Positions 6,688 to 15,009 of a stretch of 15,985 bases of DNA are shown here, piece by piece (position 1 is the first letter of the stretch; the number at the start of each line of letters is the position of its first letter). A program made the position numbers and the translations under genes. A model generated the notes under the pieces. That model searched no databases, was not told where the DNA came from, and was given only the letters and a program-made list of their open reading frames with translations. The stretch comes from RFTU01 sp049423145 (GTDB lineage Bacteria; Pseudomonadota; Gammaproteobacteria; Burkholderiales; Burkholderiaceae_C), in NCBI GenBank assembly GCA_049423145.1, contig JBMSQF010000057.1:1-15985 (forward strand), written 5' to 3'.

Positions 6688-8924
6688 AGACCGGCGGCAC
6701 ATCGCTCAACGCCGATTCGGCAACGCCCATCATGGCGTTGGCCGATTTGCAGCAACAGGCTGATGGGCACGCCGATCCTCTGGCGCAGGTTGCGCTGACC
6801 GATATTGAGCGCGCCCGCATCTTTGCCGAGCCGCTGCTGGCCGGGCGGATACTGGACACCGGCGAGGATGCGCTGGGACATGCCCAGGGCGTGGCGGCCA
6901 TCCTGTCGGGTTTGGGCGCTGCACACAGCCTCCAGGCCGCCGCTTATCTGGTGTATGCCGCCGACTTCATTCAGAAACCCGATGAGGTGATCGGCCGCGC
7001 CTTCGGCGCCAGTCATGGTGCGATGGTGGCCCACACCCGCAAACTCGTTCAAATTCAGCGTGCAGCCATGAAGGCGCGCTGGGATCGTGATGACCGTTCC
7101 CAGCAGACTGAACGGGTACGCAAGATGCTGCTGGCCTTTTCACGCGACTTGCGCGTGGTGCTGCTTCGGCTGGCATCTCGCTTGCAGACCCTGCGATGGT
7201 ATGCGGCAGCCAAGCGCCTGTGCCCATCCCCGTTGGCGCGTGAATCATTGGAGGTCTTCGCACCCCTGGCCAACCGGCTGGGCATCTGGCAAGTCAAGTG
7301 GGAGCTCGAGGATCTCTCCTTTCGCTTCCTGCAGCCTGATGAATACCGAACAATCGCGCAGCATCTCGACGAGCGGCGGGTTGAGCGTGAGGCAGGCGTT
7401 CAGGCTTTCGCCCAAACGTTGCGCGATCTGCTGTCTTCGTCCGGCCTTCCGCAAGCGCAGGTGCAGGGTCGACCGAAACACCTCTACAGCATCTGGCGCA
7501 AGATGCAGGGCAAGCATCTCGATTTCAGTCAGGTGATGGATGTTCGGGCCATGCGGGTGATCGTGGATGATCTGGCGCAGTGCTATTCGGCGCTGGCCCG
7601 TGTGCACGAGCGGTTCACGCCGGTGGACGGTGAGTTCGACGACTACATCGCCAAGCCCAAGTCCAATGGGTATCAGAGTCTGCACACGGTGGTCCGCGAT
7701 GCCGCCGGCCGTGCGGTGGAAATTCAGATTCGCACCCGGGCGATGCATGAGCATGCGGAGTTCGGGGTGGCGGCTCATTGGGCCTACAAGGAGGCCGGCA
7801 GCAAAGGCTATGCAGGTGTGGCTGCCACCGGAAGCTTCGAGGACCAGGTGGCGCAGGCCCGCAAGGCGGTGCTCCGGCAGCTGTTGGCTTGGGAGCGGGA
7901 GGCTGTGGACCAGGCCGCGCCTGGATTTGAGGACCGTATCTATGTGTTCACGCCGGAGGCAGCCATCGTGGATCTGCCGGCCGGCGGGACGGCTGTTGAC
8001 TTTGCTTATGCCTTGCACACCGACCTGGGGCATCGGTGCCGTGGTGTGCGCGTGGACGGCGTGATGGTTCCGCTGAATACCCCTCTGCAGACCGGTCAGA
8101 CGATCGAAATCGTCGCAGCCAAGGAAGGTGGCCCTTCGCTGGACTGGCTCAATCCCGACTTGCAGATGCTGGCCAGCCCTCGCTCGCGGGCCAAGGTCAG
8201 GGCCTGGTTCAATGCCTTGGAGCTGGCCCAAACGGTGGCCAAGGGCCGTGAGGCCGTTGAACGGCTGCTTCAGCGCGAAGGCCGAACGGCCGTCAAGTTG
8301 GACGATCTGGCCGGGCAGCTGGGCTTCAAGTCTGCCCAGGACCTCTTCGAGGTGGTGGGCAAGGACGAATACTCATTGCGCAACATCGAGGCTCTGTTGC
8401 GTCCTGCGGCTCCGTCCAAGACGGAGGATGACAACCTGGTGCTCAAGCGGTCCAAGGCCGATGCAACAGGCTCCGGGGTGCTGGTGGTCGGTGTCGATTC
8501 CCTGCTGACCCATCTTGCACGGTGTTGCCGTCCGGCACCGCCCGACGCCATCGCCGGCTTTGTTACCCGAGGGCGCGGGGTCGCCATTCATCGCCGAGAC
8601 TGCACCAGCCTGGCCCACATGATGCGGCAACAAGCCGAACGGCTGATCTCAGTGGAGTGGGGACGGCCGCGGGGAGAGTCCCTGTATCCGCTGGATGTGC
8701 AGGTCGAAGCCTCAGACCGTGCCGGATTGCTGCGCGATATCAGTGAGGTTTTTGCGCGCGAGAAGATCAATGTGACCGGCGTGAAGACGCAATCGCTGCG
8801 AGACCACCATGGGGTCTCCGCGCACATGACCTTCACCGTCGAAGTCGCCTCAACCCAGCGCTTGCCGGCGGTCCTGCAAGCGCTGATGCAGGTGGCGGGC
8901 GTGCGGGCGGCGCGGCGTCGGTGA
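6684..8924 (+). CDS. relA: GTP pyrophosphokinase RelA (monofunctional (p)ppGpp synthetase I)
   Basis: RelA makes (p)ppGpp from ATP and GTP/GDP on ribosomes stalled with uncharged tRNA. The 746-residue product matches the 744 of E. coli. The N-terminal HD domain is degenerate: the HD and ED pairs that SpoT uses for hydrolysis are replaced in the YLVYAADF segment (88-95). The synthetase domain has GRPKHLYSIWRKM (from 262), EFDD at 317-320 and NGYQSLHT (328-335). EFDD is the acidic form typical of synthesis-only RelA; bifunctional SpoT/Rel has RFKD. TGS (about 415-476), the zinc-finger region with Cys614-Cys615 and Asp639-Cys640 (E. coli Cys612/613, Asp637, Cys638) and a C-terminal ACT domain (about 670-746) follow. 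The GTG at 6684 overlaps the hydrolase stop; an ATG at 6732 (residue 17) is an in-frame alternative, and neither has a strong ribosome binding site. Confidence 0.95.
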   Translation: MKTGGTSLNADSATPIMALADLQQQADGHADPLAQVALTDIERARIFAEPLLAGRILDTGEDALGHAQGVAAILSGLGAAHSLQAAAYLVYAADFIQKPDEVIGRAFGASHGAMVAHTRKLVQIQRAAMKARWDRDDRSQQTERVRKMLLAFSRDLRVVLLRLASRLQTLRWYAAAKRLCPSPLARESLEVFAPLANRLGIWQVKWELEDLSFRFLQPDEYRTIAQHLDERRVEREAGVQAFAQTLRDLLSSSGLPQAQVQGRPKHLYSIWRKMQGKHLDFSQVMDVRAMRVIVDDLAQCYSALARVHERFTPVDGEFDDYIAKPKSNGYQSLHTVVRDAAGRAVEIQIRTRAMHEHAEFGVAAHWAYKEAGSKGYAGVAATGSFEDQVAQARKAVLRQLLAWEREAVDQAAPGFEDRIYVFTPEAAIVDLPAGGTAVDFAYALHTDLGHRCRGVRVDGVMVPLNTPLQTGQTIEIVAAKEGGPSLDWLNPDLQMLASPRSRAKVRAWFNALELAQTVAKGREAVERLLQREGRTAVKLDDLAGQLGFKSAQDLFEVVGKDEYSLRNIEALLRPAAPSKTEDDNLVLKRSKADATGSGVLVVGVDSLLTHLARCCRPAPPDAIAGFVTRGRGVAIHRRDCTSLAHMMRQQAERLISVEWGRPRGESLYPLDVQVEASDRAGLLRDISEVFAREKINVTGVKTQSLRDHHGVSAHMTFTVEVASTQRLPAVLQALMQVAGVRAARRR

Positions 8925-8926
8925 GC

Positions 8927-8932
8927 TATACT
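8927..8932 (+). promoter_or_regulatory. Possible -10 box for tRNA-Val
   Basis: TATACT lies three bases after the relA stop and 11 bases before the tRNA 5' end, which is right for a promoter starting transcription a few bases ahead of the mature tRNA. No clear TTGACA is seen at the expected -35 place inside the relA end, so the tRNA may also be read from relA. Confidence 0.4.
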
Positions 8933-8943
8933 GAAATGCTTAC

Positions 8944-9020
8944 AGGCGCATAGCTCAGTTGGTTAGAGCACCACCTTGACATGGTGGGGGTCGTTGGTTC
9001 GAATCCAATTGCGCCTACCA
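8944..9020 (+). tRNA. tRNA-Val (anticodon GAC)
   Basis: A full cloverleaf folds by eye. The acceptor stem AGGCGCA (8944-8950) pairs with TGCGCCT (9010-9016). The D stem is GCTC/GAGC (8953-8956 and 8966-8969). The anticodon stem CCACC/GGTGG (8971-8975 and 8983-8987) closes the loop TTGACAT, whose anticodon GAC (8978-8980) reads valine codons GUC and GUU. The T stem GTTGG/CCAAT has one G-T pair and the loop TTCGAAT. A is the discriminator at 9017, and CCA is encoded at 9018-9020. It lies 19 bases after relA and 16 bases before a terminator hairpin. Confidence 0.97.
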
Positions 9021-9036
9021 ACCTTCCAGCGCCAAG

Positions 9037-9065
9037 AAAAACGCCCCGCGATGCGGGGCGTTTTT
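9037..9065. terminator. Bidirectional intrinsic terminator between tRNA-Val and the porin gene
   Basis: A perfect inverted repeat has arms at 9037-9049 and 9053-9065 around a three-base loop. An eight-base GC-rich stem is flanked by five A on the left and five T on the right, so it forms a Rho-independent terminator in both directions. It ends the relA/tRNA transcript on the plus strand and the porin transcript (stop at 9083) on the minus strand. Confidence 0.92.
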
Positions 9066-9082
9066 ACTTGTGCGGGGCCGCT

Positions 9083-10069
9083 TCAGAAGCGGTGGCGCAC
9101 GCCCACACCCACGGTGTTGCCCGAACCGGCCGGCGCGCGCTCGTTCATGTACACGGTGTACAGGTCGGTGCGCTTGCTCAGGAAGTGGTCATAGGCCACG
9201 GTGGTGGTCTTGCTGGACTTGGCGTTGCTGGGCTCCATTTGGGTGTACTGAACCAGTACCTTGCCCGCAGCACTCAGGGGCACGGCAGCACCGACACCCA
9301 TGTGGTCATAGTCAACCCGGAAGGTCTTGTTTTCGACCTTGCTGATTTGCGCAAACACCTTGACGACCTTGGCGTCGTAAGCCGCACCAATCTGCCAGGC
9401 ATCGGAATCGCTGGCACCCACCGACCCCGGGGCACCGTCGCGGCGGCGAACTTCCTGCCAGGATGCGCCCATGCTCAAGGGACCGCTGAAGTGCAGGGCC
9501 GACACGTTGGTGTTGGCGCCGGGACGGCTCCCCTTGACCGCGTGCAGCACGCTCACGGTGGTGCCGCTCATCGAGGGGGCGGTGTAGCGGATGGCCTCGT
9601 TCCAACCGGTGTCGCCGCTGACCTGGCCAGAGCTGAGATGCAGCAGGCGAATGGCCGGCGAGAAGCCGAAGGAATCACCCAGGGCGTTGAAGATCAGGTT
9701 GTTGACGAACAGCGAGTTCGTCACGCGACCAGCGGTCACCGTACCGAAGCCGCCTTTGAGCGCGACATTGGCGTTGCGCGAGAACAGCGGGTCACCGTTG
9801 AAGCGACCGAAGCTGCCGCTGTCCAGTCGCACGAAGCTTTCGAGGTTGGCCTCGGCGGAGAGACCGCCACCGAGGTTTTCCGTCGCCTTGAGCCCCCAGT
9901 AGCTGGTGGTCATGTTGCCGCTTTGCAGCGCAGTCGTGGAAACCGCTGCACCGGGCGCCTTCGCATTGACCATCGACACGTCAAGCAGGCCGTAGAGCGA
10001 CACGCTCTGGGCCTGGGCGCCGAAACAGGTCAACGCAGCGGCTGCGGCGACGAGGAGCTTCTTGTTCAT
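9083..10069 (-). CDS. Outer-membrane porin (Gram-negative general porin, Burkholderiales type)
   Basis: This is a trimeric-type beta-barrel porin for passive entry of small hydrophilic solutes. The 328-residue precursor begins with a classical signal peptide: MNKK, an alanine/leucine core, then GAQA as the likely cleavage site after residue 20. The mature protein starts QSVSLYGLLDVS, the usual opening strand of this family. Alternating strands follow, for example SYWGLKATENLGGGLSAEAN, GFGTVTAGR and AWQIGAAYDAKVVKVFAQ. It ends in GVGVRHRF with the terminal Phe used for barrel assembly. The ATG at 10069 follows AAGGA at eight bases; the frame stays open further upstream, but without a signal peptide. 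The gene stands alone between a shared terminator and xdhC. Its pore specificity cannot be read from sequence. Confidence 0.93.
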   Translation of the reverse strand: MNKKLLVAAAAALTCFGAQAQSVSLYGLLDVSMVNAKAPGAAVSTTALQSGNMTTSYWGLKATENLGGGLSAEANLESFVRLDSGSFGRFNGDPLFSRNANVALKGGFGTVTAGRVTNSLFVNNLIFNALGDSFGFSPAIRLLHLSSGQVSGDTGWNEAIRYTAPSMSGTTVSVLHAVKGSRPGANTNVSALHFSGPLSMGASWQEVRRRDGAPGSVGASDSDAWQIGAAYDAKVVKVFAQISKVENKTFRVDYDHMGVGAAVPLSAAGKVLVQYTQMEPSNAKSSKTTTVAYDHFLSKRTDLYTVYMNERAPAGSGNTVGVGVRHRF

Positions 10070-10157
10070 GGGAGCGATCCTTCCGAAGGGAGCAAAAGAG
10101 ATGACAAGGGGAACAACTGGGTAAATTCTATGAACCCTGACGCGAACAGGGATGAAT
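10070..10157 (-). promoter_or_regulatory. Leader region of the porin gene
   Basis: These 88 bp separate xdhC from the porin on the minus strand. They contain the AAGGA ribosome binding site next to the start codon and a TAGAAT (10130-10125) that could be a -10 box with a leader of about 50 bases. No convincing -35 is seen. No terminator for xdhC is visible, so some read-through from the xdh operon is possible. Confidence 0.35.
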
Positions 10158-11054
10158 TCAGGCCCTGGATGCTCCAGAATCGGGGCCCTCTGTTGGCAAC
10201 ACGCCACAAACCCGGCCGCTTGGCGCACTGTTGCGGTGCATCGACGGCTGCGCCAGCAGTTGAGCCGCCACGGCGACCGCAACGGCCATCGGTTCTTTGC
10301 CAGTCAGGCCCGGTGTGCCGATCGGGCAGACCAAGGCGGCCACCCGATCGGCCGATACGCCCCGAGCCAACAGCCGATGTTCAAACCGTTGCCGCTTGGT
10401 GCGCGAACCGATCAAACCCACCATTCCGGTGTCGTGTCGGCGCAGGAGGGCCTGGACGAGGTCGAAGTCCAGGGCATGGCTGTGCGTCATCACCACATGG
10501 TGGGCACCTGGCGGTGCCGCGCAGGCCTCGGCAACCGGGCCATCGGAGACGACGCAGCGCAAGGTGGGTGAACGCGTCCAAGCCTCGGGCGGCAGGGCCT
10601 CAAAGGCACCCTCCCGGACATCGATCCAGTCCACGGCGCAGTCGATGTCGGTGAGGATGCGGGCCAGGGCTTGGCCCACATGCCCGGCCCCGTACAGGCA
10701 CAGGTGAAAGCGCGCCGCCGGCAGGGTCCAGCATTCGAGGAGGCCCGGTTCCAGCGCCTCGAAGCGGAGCTCGACGGCGCCGCCGCAACACTGGCCCAGG
10801 GCGGGCCCCAAGGCGATCCGTTGGGGTGAAGGGCAGGGACTTTGGGTCTTGAGGCTCTGCTGTGCCGTTTGCACGGCCAGCCACTCCAGGTGGCCGCCAC
10901 CGATGGTGCCCAGAACGGCGTCTTCCGCCACGATCATGCGCGCTCCGGCATCGCGCGGCACCGAGCCCCGCGCCGACCGAACCTCCACGACCAACGCGGC
11001 CCGGCCGGACTCCAACCACTGCCGCGCTTGGCCTTTGAGAAACGCCTGGTTCAT
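10158..11054 (-). CDS. xdhC: Xanthine dehydrogenase accessory protein XdhC
   Basis: XdhC binds molybdenum cofactor, supports its sulfuration and inserts it into the XdhB subunit; it is not part of the finished enzyme. The 298-residue product has the N-terminal XdhC/CoxI domain (RSARGSVPRDAGARMIV at 26-42, GTIGGGHLEW at 49-58, GQCCGG at 87-92). The C-terminal Rossmann domain starts with LYGAGHVGQALARIL (from 120) and includes VMTHSHALDFDL, GLIGSRTKR and CPIGTPGLTGKEP. The family usually has about 270-310 residues. The ATG at 11054 overlaps the xdhB stop (ATGA); the frame is open further upstream, but that part runs through xdhB. It is the last gene of the xdhABC operon. After the conserved block there is a tail of about 25 residues of no recognisable motif. 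Confidence 0.94.
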   Translation of the reverse strand: MNQAFLKGQARQWLESGRAALVVEVRSARGSVPRDAGARMIVAEDAVLGTIGGGHLEWLAVQTAQQSLKTQSPCPSPQRIALGPALGQCCGGAVELRFEALEPGLLECWTLPAARFHLCLYGAGHVGQALARILTDIDCAVDWIDVREGAFEALPPEAWTRSPTLRCVVSDGPVAEACAAPPGAHHVVMTHSHALDFDLVQALLRRHDTGMVGLIGSRTKRQRFEHRLLARGVSADRVAALVCPIGTPGLTGKEPMAVAVAVAAQLLAQPSMHRNSAPSGRVCGVLPTEGPDSGASRA

Positions 11055-13432
11055 GAGACCTGTGGCCCGTTGGCGACAGCCCCCGGTTCCCGCAGTCGAT
11101 GGAGGGCAGCCAGAAGGGCCTCTGGCGTGGCCGGCACCGGCAGGGACAGCGTGGCCAACCGAGCCGCATCCGGCGGGCCGCAGGCGGCCAGCGCATCTCG
11201 AAGCGCCATCAGGACCGAGAAGCTCAGCAGCAAGGGGGGCTCGCCCACCGCCTTGCTCCGGTGGATGGTGGCAGCGGGGTTGGCCTGTCCGAACAACCGG
11301 ACCTGGAAGTGCGGCGGTGCGTCGTTTGCGCAGGGGATCTTGTAGGTGCTCGGCGCATGTGTCATCAAGCGGCCGCTCTGCGGATGCCACCACAGTTCTT
11401 CCATCGTCATCCAGCCCATGCCCTGGATGTAGCCGCCTTCAATCTGCCCGATGTCCAAGGCTGGGTTCAGCGTGTGCCCCACGTCATGGAGGATGTCAGC
11501 ACCGACCACACGCGACTCGCCGGTGAGGGTGTCCAGCAGCACTTCACTGACGGCTGCGCCATAGGCGAAGTAGTAAAAGGGCTTCCCCGTCATCGTCTGG
11601 CGGTCCCAATGCAGACCTGGCGTGGCATAAAAGCCATCGCTCCACAACTGCACGCGTCCCGTGTAGGCTGCCGCCACCGCGTCCTCGAAACTCAGGCGGC
11701 GCGGACCCACGCACAGCCCGTCATGGGCCAGCGTCACCGATGCAGGGTCCACTCCCTCTCGCTGGGACCAGAACGCCAGCAAGCGTTCGCGAATGGTCCG
11801 TGCGGCATCCTGCGCCGCCTTTCCGTTCAAGTCGCTGCCCGTGGATGCTGCGGTGGCCGATGTGTTGGCCACCTTGGTGGTGTCCGTGGCCGTAACCCGG
11901 ACCCGGGACATCGCGATCCCCAACTCCTGCGCCACCACTTGCGCCACCTTGGTATTCAGGCCCTGGCCCATCTCGGTTCCGCCGTGGTTCACCAGCACGG
12001 TGCCATCGGTGTAGACATGCACCAGCGCCCCCGCCTGGTTCAGATGCGCCAGGTTGAATGAGATTCCGAACTTCACGGGTGTGAGCGCCAGTCCGCGCTT
12101 GACGACCTCGCTGCGCGCGTTGAAGGCGGCCACTTCAGCCCGTCTGGCTTCGTAGCGGGACGTCTTGACCAGTTCGTCGATCAACTCATGAAGGATGTTG
12201 TCTTCAACCACCTGGCCATAGGGCGTCAAGGTGCGCGTGCGCTCGGTTGAGCGCCCATAGAGATTGGCTCGGCGAACCGCCAGGGGGTCACGGCCCAGTT
12301 GGCGCGCCACTGCGTCCATGATGGCCTCGATCACCAAGGCCCCCTGTGGGCCACCGAATCCCCGGAAGGCGGTGTTGCTCTGGGTGTTCGTGCGCGCGCA
12401 GAAGCCCTGCAGGTCCACGGCCGGAAGGAAATACGCGTTGTCAAAGTGACAGAGGGCGCGCGTCATCACCGGGGCCGAGAGATCCGCCGAGTAGCCGGCA
12501 TTCGAGAGGAAGATGGCGCGCGCAGCGAGCAGGCGTCCTTCGTCATCAAAGCCCACTTCCCAGTCGACTTCGAAGGGGTGGCGCCTGCCGGTGACCATGA
12601 AGTCGTCGTCGCGGTCGACGCGCAGCTTCACCGGGCAGCCGAGTTTTCGCGCGGCCACTGCCGCAACGCAAGCAAAGATCGCCGATTGCGATTCCTTGCC
12701 GCCGAAGCCACCGCCCATGCGCCGGCATTCGACCTGCACGCGGTGTGAGCCCACGCCCAGCGCATGGGCCACCAGATGCTGCATTTCGCTGGGGTGCTGG
12801 GTGGAGCAATGCACCTTCATGCCCTGGTCTTCCAAGGGGATCGCATAGCTGATCTGCCCCTCCAGGTAGAACTGCTCCTGCCCGCCGATCACCTGTGTGC
12901 CCGAGAGCCGATGGGGCGCTTGGGCCAGGGCCGAGGCGGCATCACCGCGTCGCATGGCCATGGGTGGGACAACGTACTGGCTCAACGCGTGCGCCTGTCG
13001 CACCGACAGCACCGCCGGCATCGGTTCGATCCGCAAGGCTTTATCGGCAAGGGCGGCCGCGCGCAGCGCCAGATTCCGATGAGTGGCCACCACGGCAAAC
13101 ACCGGTTGGCCGAGGCAGTGAACCGTGTGCTCAGCCAGGATGGGGTCGTCTTTGATGATCGGGCCGCACTGGTTGTCGCCGGGGATATCTGCAGCGCTCA
13201 GCACGGCAATCACGCCGGGTTGAGCCAGCAGCAGTTCCTTGTCCACGGAGAGCAGGCGGCCATGAGCGACGGGCGAAAGCCCGAGTGCTGCATGGAGCGT
13301 ACCGGCCAGTTCGGGCATGTCGTCCACATAGGTGGCCTGCCCCGTCACATGCAGGTGGGCCGACTCGTGGGGCAGGGGACTTCCAACCGCGGGACTCACT
13401 GGGCTGGCGGTCTTCGAGAAGCGCGCGTTCAT
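11051..13432 (-). CDS. xdhB: Xanthine dehydrogenase, molybdopterin-binding subunit XdhB
   Basis: This large subunit holds the molybdenum cofactor and oxidises hypoxanthine to xanthine and xanthine to urate. The 793-residue product has the full XdhB signature: GGQEQFYLEGQ, STQHP, RRMGGGFGGKE, SNTAFRGFGGPQG, GGTEMGQGLNTK, and SKAVGEPPLLL. Active-site residues expected for purine oxidation are present: Glu247 in GGKE and Arg325 in TRALCH, 78 residues apart as in Rhodobacter capsulatus XdhB (Glu232 and Arg310), and the base Glu731 in VGEPP (capsulatus Glu730). This favours a real xanthine dehydrogenase over a relative with another substrate. The start at 13432 overlaps the xdhA stop and the end overlaps xdhC, so all three are coupled in translation. 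Confidence 0.96.
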   Translation of the reverse strand: MNARFSKTASPVSPAVGSPLPHESAHLHVTGQATYVDDMPELAGTLHAALGLSPVAHGRLLSVDKELLLAQPGVIAVLSAADIPGDNQCGPIIKDDPILAEHTVHCLGQPVFAVVATHRNLALRAAALADKALRIEPMPAVLSVRQAHALSQYVVPPMAMRRGDAASALAQAPHRLSGTQVIGGQEQFYLEGQISYAIPLEDQGMKVHCSTQHPSEMQHLVAHALGVGSHRVQVECRRMGGGFGGKESQSAIFACVAAVAARKLGCPVKLRVDRDDDFMVTGRRHPFEVDWEVGFDDEGRLLAARAIFLSNAGYSADLSAPVMTRALCHFDNAYFLPAVDLQGFCARTNTQSNTAFRGFGGPQGALVIEAIMDAVARQLGRDPLAVRRANLYGRSTERTRTLTPYGQVVEDNILHELIDELVKTSRYEARRAEVAAFNARSEVVKRGLALTPVKFGISFNLAHLNQAGALVHVYTDGTVLVNHGGTEMGQGLNTKVAQVVAQELGIAMSRVRVTATDTTKVANTSATAASTGSDLNGKAAQDAARTIRERLLAFWSQREGVDPASVTLAHDGLCVGPRRLSFEDAVAAAYTGRVQLWSDGFYATPGLHWDRQTMTGKPFYYFAYGAAVSEVLLDTLTGESRVVGADILHDVGHTLNPALDIGQIEGGYIQGMGWMTMEELWWHPQSGRLMTHAPSTYKIPCANDAPPHFQVRLFGQANPAATIHRSKAVGEPPLLLSFSVLMALRDALAACGPPDAARLATLSLPVPATPEALLAALHRLREPGAVANGPQVS

Positions 13433-14949
13433 CGCCAGACCTCCAGGGTGGTCGCCTGCGGTCGAGTGGACAACCACAGTCGCTGGAGCAGTGACCGCGC
13501 CACTTCCAATCGGTAGTCCGCCGACGCACGAAGATCCGACAGCGGCTGAAAATCCTTTTCCAGGGCGGCCTGGGCGGCCTGGATGCCCGTCTCGCACCAT
13601 CCCTGCGCCCGCAAGGCCTGCTCGGCAGCAGCCGCGCGCCGGACCGTGGCTGCCAGGCCGCCGAATGCCAGCACCACGTCGGACACCTCGGCGGCGGTGG
13701 CCTCCGTTCCCGGTCCCGCCGGCGGTGCCAGGCGCAGGCCGAACGCTCCACAGACTGCGGAAATGTCGCTGTCATAGCGCTTTGAAATCTTCCACGCGCG
13801 CAGGACCTGGCCGGCCGCCGGCAGGGGAACCTCGATCCATTCGATGAATTCACCGGCTTGCAATTCGTTGCGCTGATACCCCCGGTAAAACGCATCCAGC
13901 GGGACGGTCCGCCGCTCTTGACCGCGACGCAGGACCAGTCGGGCTTGCAACGCCATGAGCACCGGGGGACCGTCGCCGATGGGAGAACCATTGGCCACAT
14001 TCCCCGCCAGGGTTCCGGCGTGGCGAACCGGCGGCGCCGCGAACCGACGCCACAGATCCCCCAGCACGGGCCAGTGGTGCGCCAGTCGACTCCAGGCGCT
14101 CTCCAGCGTGGCGGCGCCGCCGATGCGCAAGTACCCGCCTTCCTCGTCAACCGCCTGGAGGTCCAGGGCGGCCCCGGTGTAGACCAGGTGACCCACGTCG
14201 CGATGGGCCTTGTTGGTCCAAAGGCCAATGTCGGTGGCGCCACCCAGTATCCGCGCGGTCGGGTGCTGCGCCAGAACCGCCGCCAGTTGATCGCTGCTGC
14301 GGGGGGCACTGAAGGCCCGCGTGCCACCGTGTGCCGCGTCATGCGCCGCATAGGACAGGGCCGTGCGGTCCTTCAGTGCCGCCAACTGCTGACCGAGCGC
14401 TGCCCGGTCGAGCGCAGGGCCAGCGCATCCCAAACTGGCCTGCGCCGCGTCGAGGATGGGTCGATAGCCCGTGCAGCGGCAGAGGTTTCCGGCCAAGGCA
14501 TCCGCCCAATCCTGGCGCGAGCAGACCCGGTCGCTGCCGCTGCCGGCCGCACGCTCGTGCTGCCATTGAGTCCACAGGGTCATCACGAAACCCGGTGTAC
14601 AGAAGCCACACTGGCTGCCGTGATGATCCACCAAGGCTTGTTGAACCGGGTGAAGCGTGCCGTCTGCCTGCGCCACGTCCTCCACGGTGAACAAGGCCTT
14701 GCCGTCCAGCGTGGGCAGGAACATCAGGCAGGCGTTTTGATTGCGCAAGCGCACATCGCCGTCACTCTGAAGCTCGGCGATGGCAACGGTGCAGGCGCCA
14801 CAGTCGCCCTCGTTACAGCCTTCCTTGGTGCCCGTGCAAGCGGCCTGCTCGCGAAGCCAGGTCAGCACGGTGGTGGTGGGCGGCAGGCCCTCCACCGTCA
14901 CCGTCCGTCCCTGGTGCAGGAATTGAATCGGTCGAGTCTGATCGTCCAT
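13429..14949 (-). CDS. xdhA: Xanthine dehydrogenase, FeS/FAD subunit XdhA
   Basis: This small subunit carries electrons from the molybdenum site through two [2Fe-2S] clusters to FAD and then NAD. The 506-residue product has the plant-type ferredoxin cluster Cys45, Cys50, Cys53 and Cys74 (EGCNEGDCGACTV), and the second cluster Cys114, Cys117, Cys157 and Cys159 (QCGFCTPGFVM and NLCRCTGYRPI). The FAD-binding domain follows from about residue 195, with ARILGGATDIGLW and AGTLAGNVANGSPIGDGPP, then the CO-dehydrogenase flavoprotein C-terminal domain. The ATG at 14949 is chosen because MDDQTRPIQFLHQG leads straight into the ferredoxin fold; further upstream the open frame runs into guaD. There is no clear ribosome binding site. 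It is the first gene of xdhABC, divergent from guaD across 60 bp. Confidence 0.96.
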   Translation of the reverse strand: MDDQTRPIQFLHQGRTVTVEGLPPTTTVLTWLREQAACTGTKEGCNEGDCGACTVAIAELQSDGDVRLRNQNACLMFLPTLDGKALFTVEDVAQADGTLHPVQQALVDHHGSQCGFCTPGFVMTLWTQWQHERAAGSGSDRVCSRQDWADALAGNLCRCTGYRPILDAAQASLGCAGPALDRAALGQQLAALKDRTALSYAAHDAAHGGTRAFSAPRSSDQLAAVLAQHPTARILGGATDIGLWTNKAHRDVGHLVYTGAALDLQAVDEEGGYLRIGGAATLESAWSRLAHHWPVLGDLWRRFAAPPVRHAGTLAGNVANGSPIGDGPPVLMALQARLVLRRGQERRTVPLDAFYRGYQRNELQAGEFIEWIEVPLPAAGQVLRAWKISKRYDSDISAVCGAFGLRLAPPAGPGTEATAAEVSDVVLAFGGLAATVRRAAAAEQALRAQGWCETGIQAAQAALEKDFQPLSDLRASADYRLEVARSLLQRLWLSTRPQATTLEVWR

Positions 14950-15009
14950 GGTGCTACGGTAACAAGAATTCGCGCATGCGCTATCCTGCGGCGGCTTGAC
15001 AGCCCCATC
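14950..15009. promoter_or_regulatory. Divergent xdhA-guaD intergenic region
   Basis: These 60 bp must hold the start signals of both the xdh operon and guaD. I see a perfect ten-base palindrome GCGCATGCGC at 14972-14981 in the middle and, just after it, TATCCT (14982-14987), a possible weak -10 for guaD. Neither gene has a clear ribosome binding site. A shared operator for purine control is possible but not shown. Confidence 0.35.

Noticed and set aside
5815..6702. 295-codon minus-strand open frame opposite the alpha/beta hydrolase
   Set aside because: The plus strand has a complete catalytic triad in the expected order; the antisense product is low-complexity and unrecognisable.
7245..8231. 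328-codon minus-strand open frame opposite relA
   Set aside because: It is antisense to the synthetase and TGS domains of relA, with no motif of its own.
8981..10654. 557-codon plus-strand open frame across the tRNA, the porin and xdhC
   Set aside because: It starts inside the tRNA, passes through the terminator and is antisense to two well-identified genes.
14996..15001. Perfect TTGACA just before the guaD start
   Set aside because: It lies eight bases before the ATG, and the matching -10 place inside the gene reads GACAAC, so it is unlikely to be a working -35.
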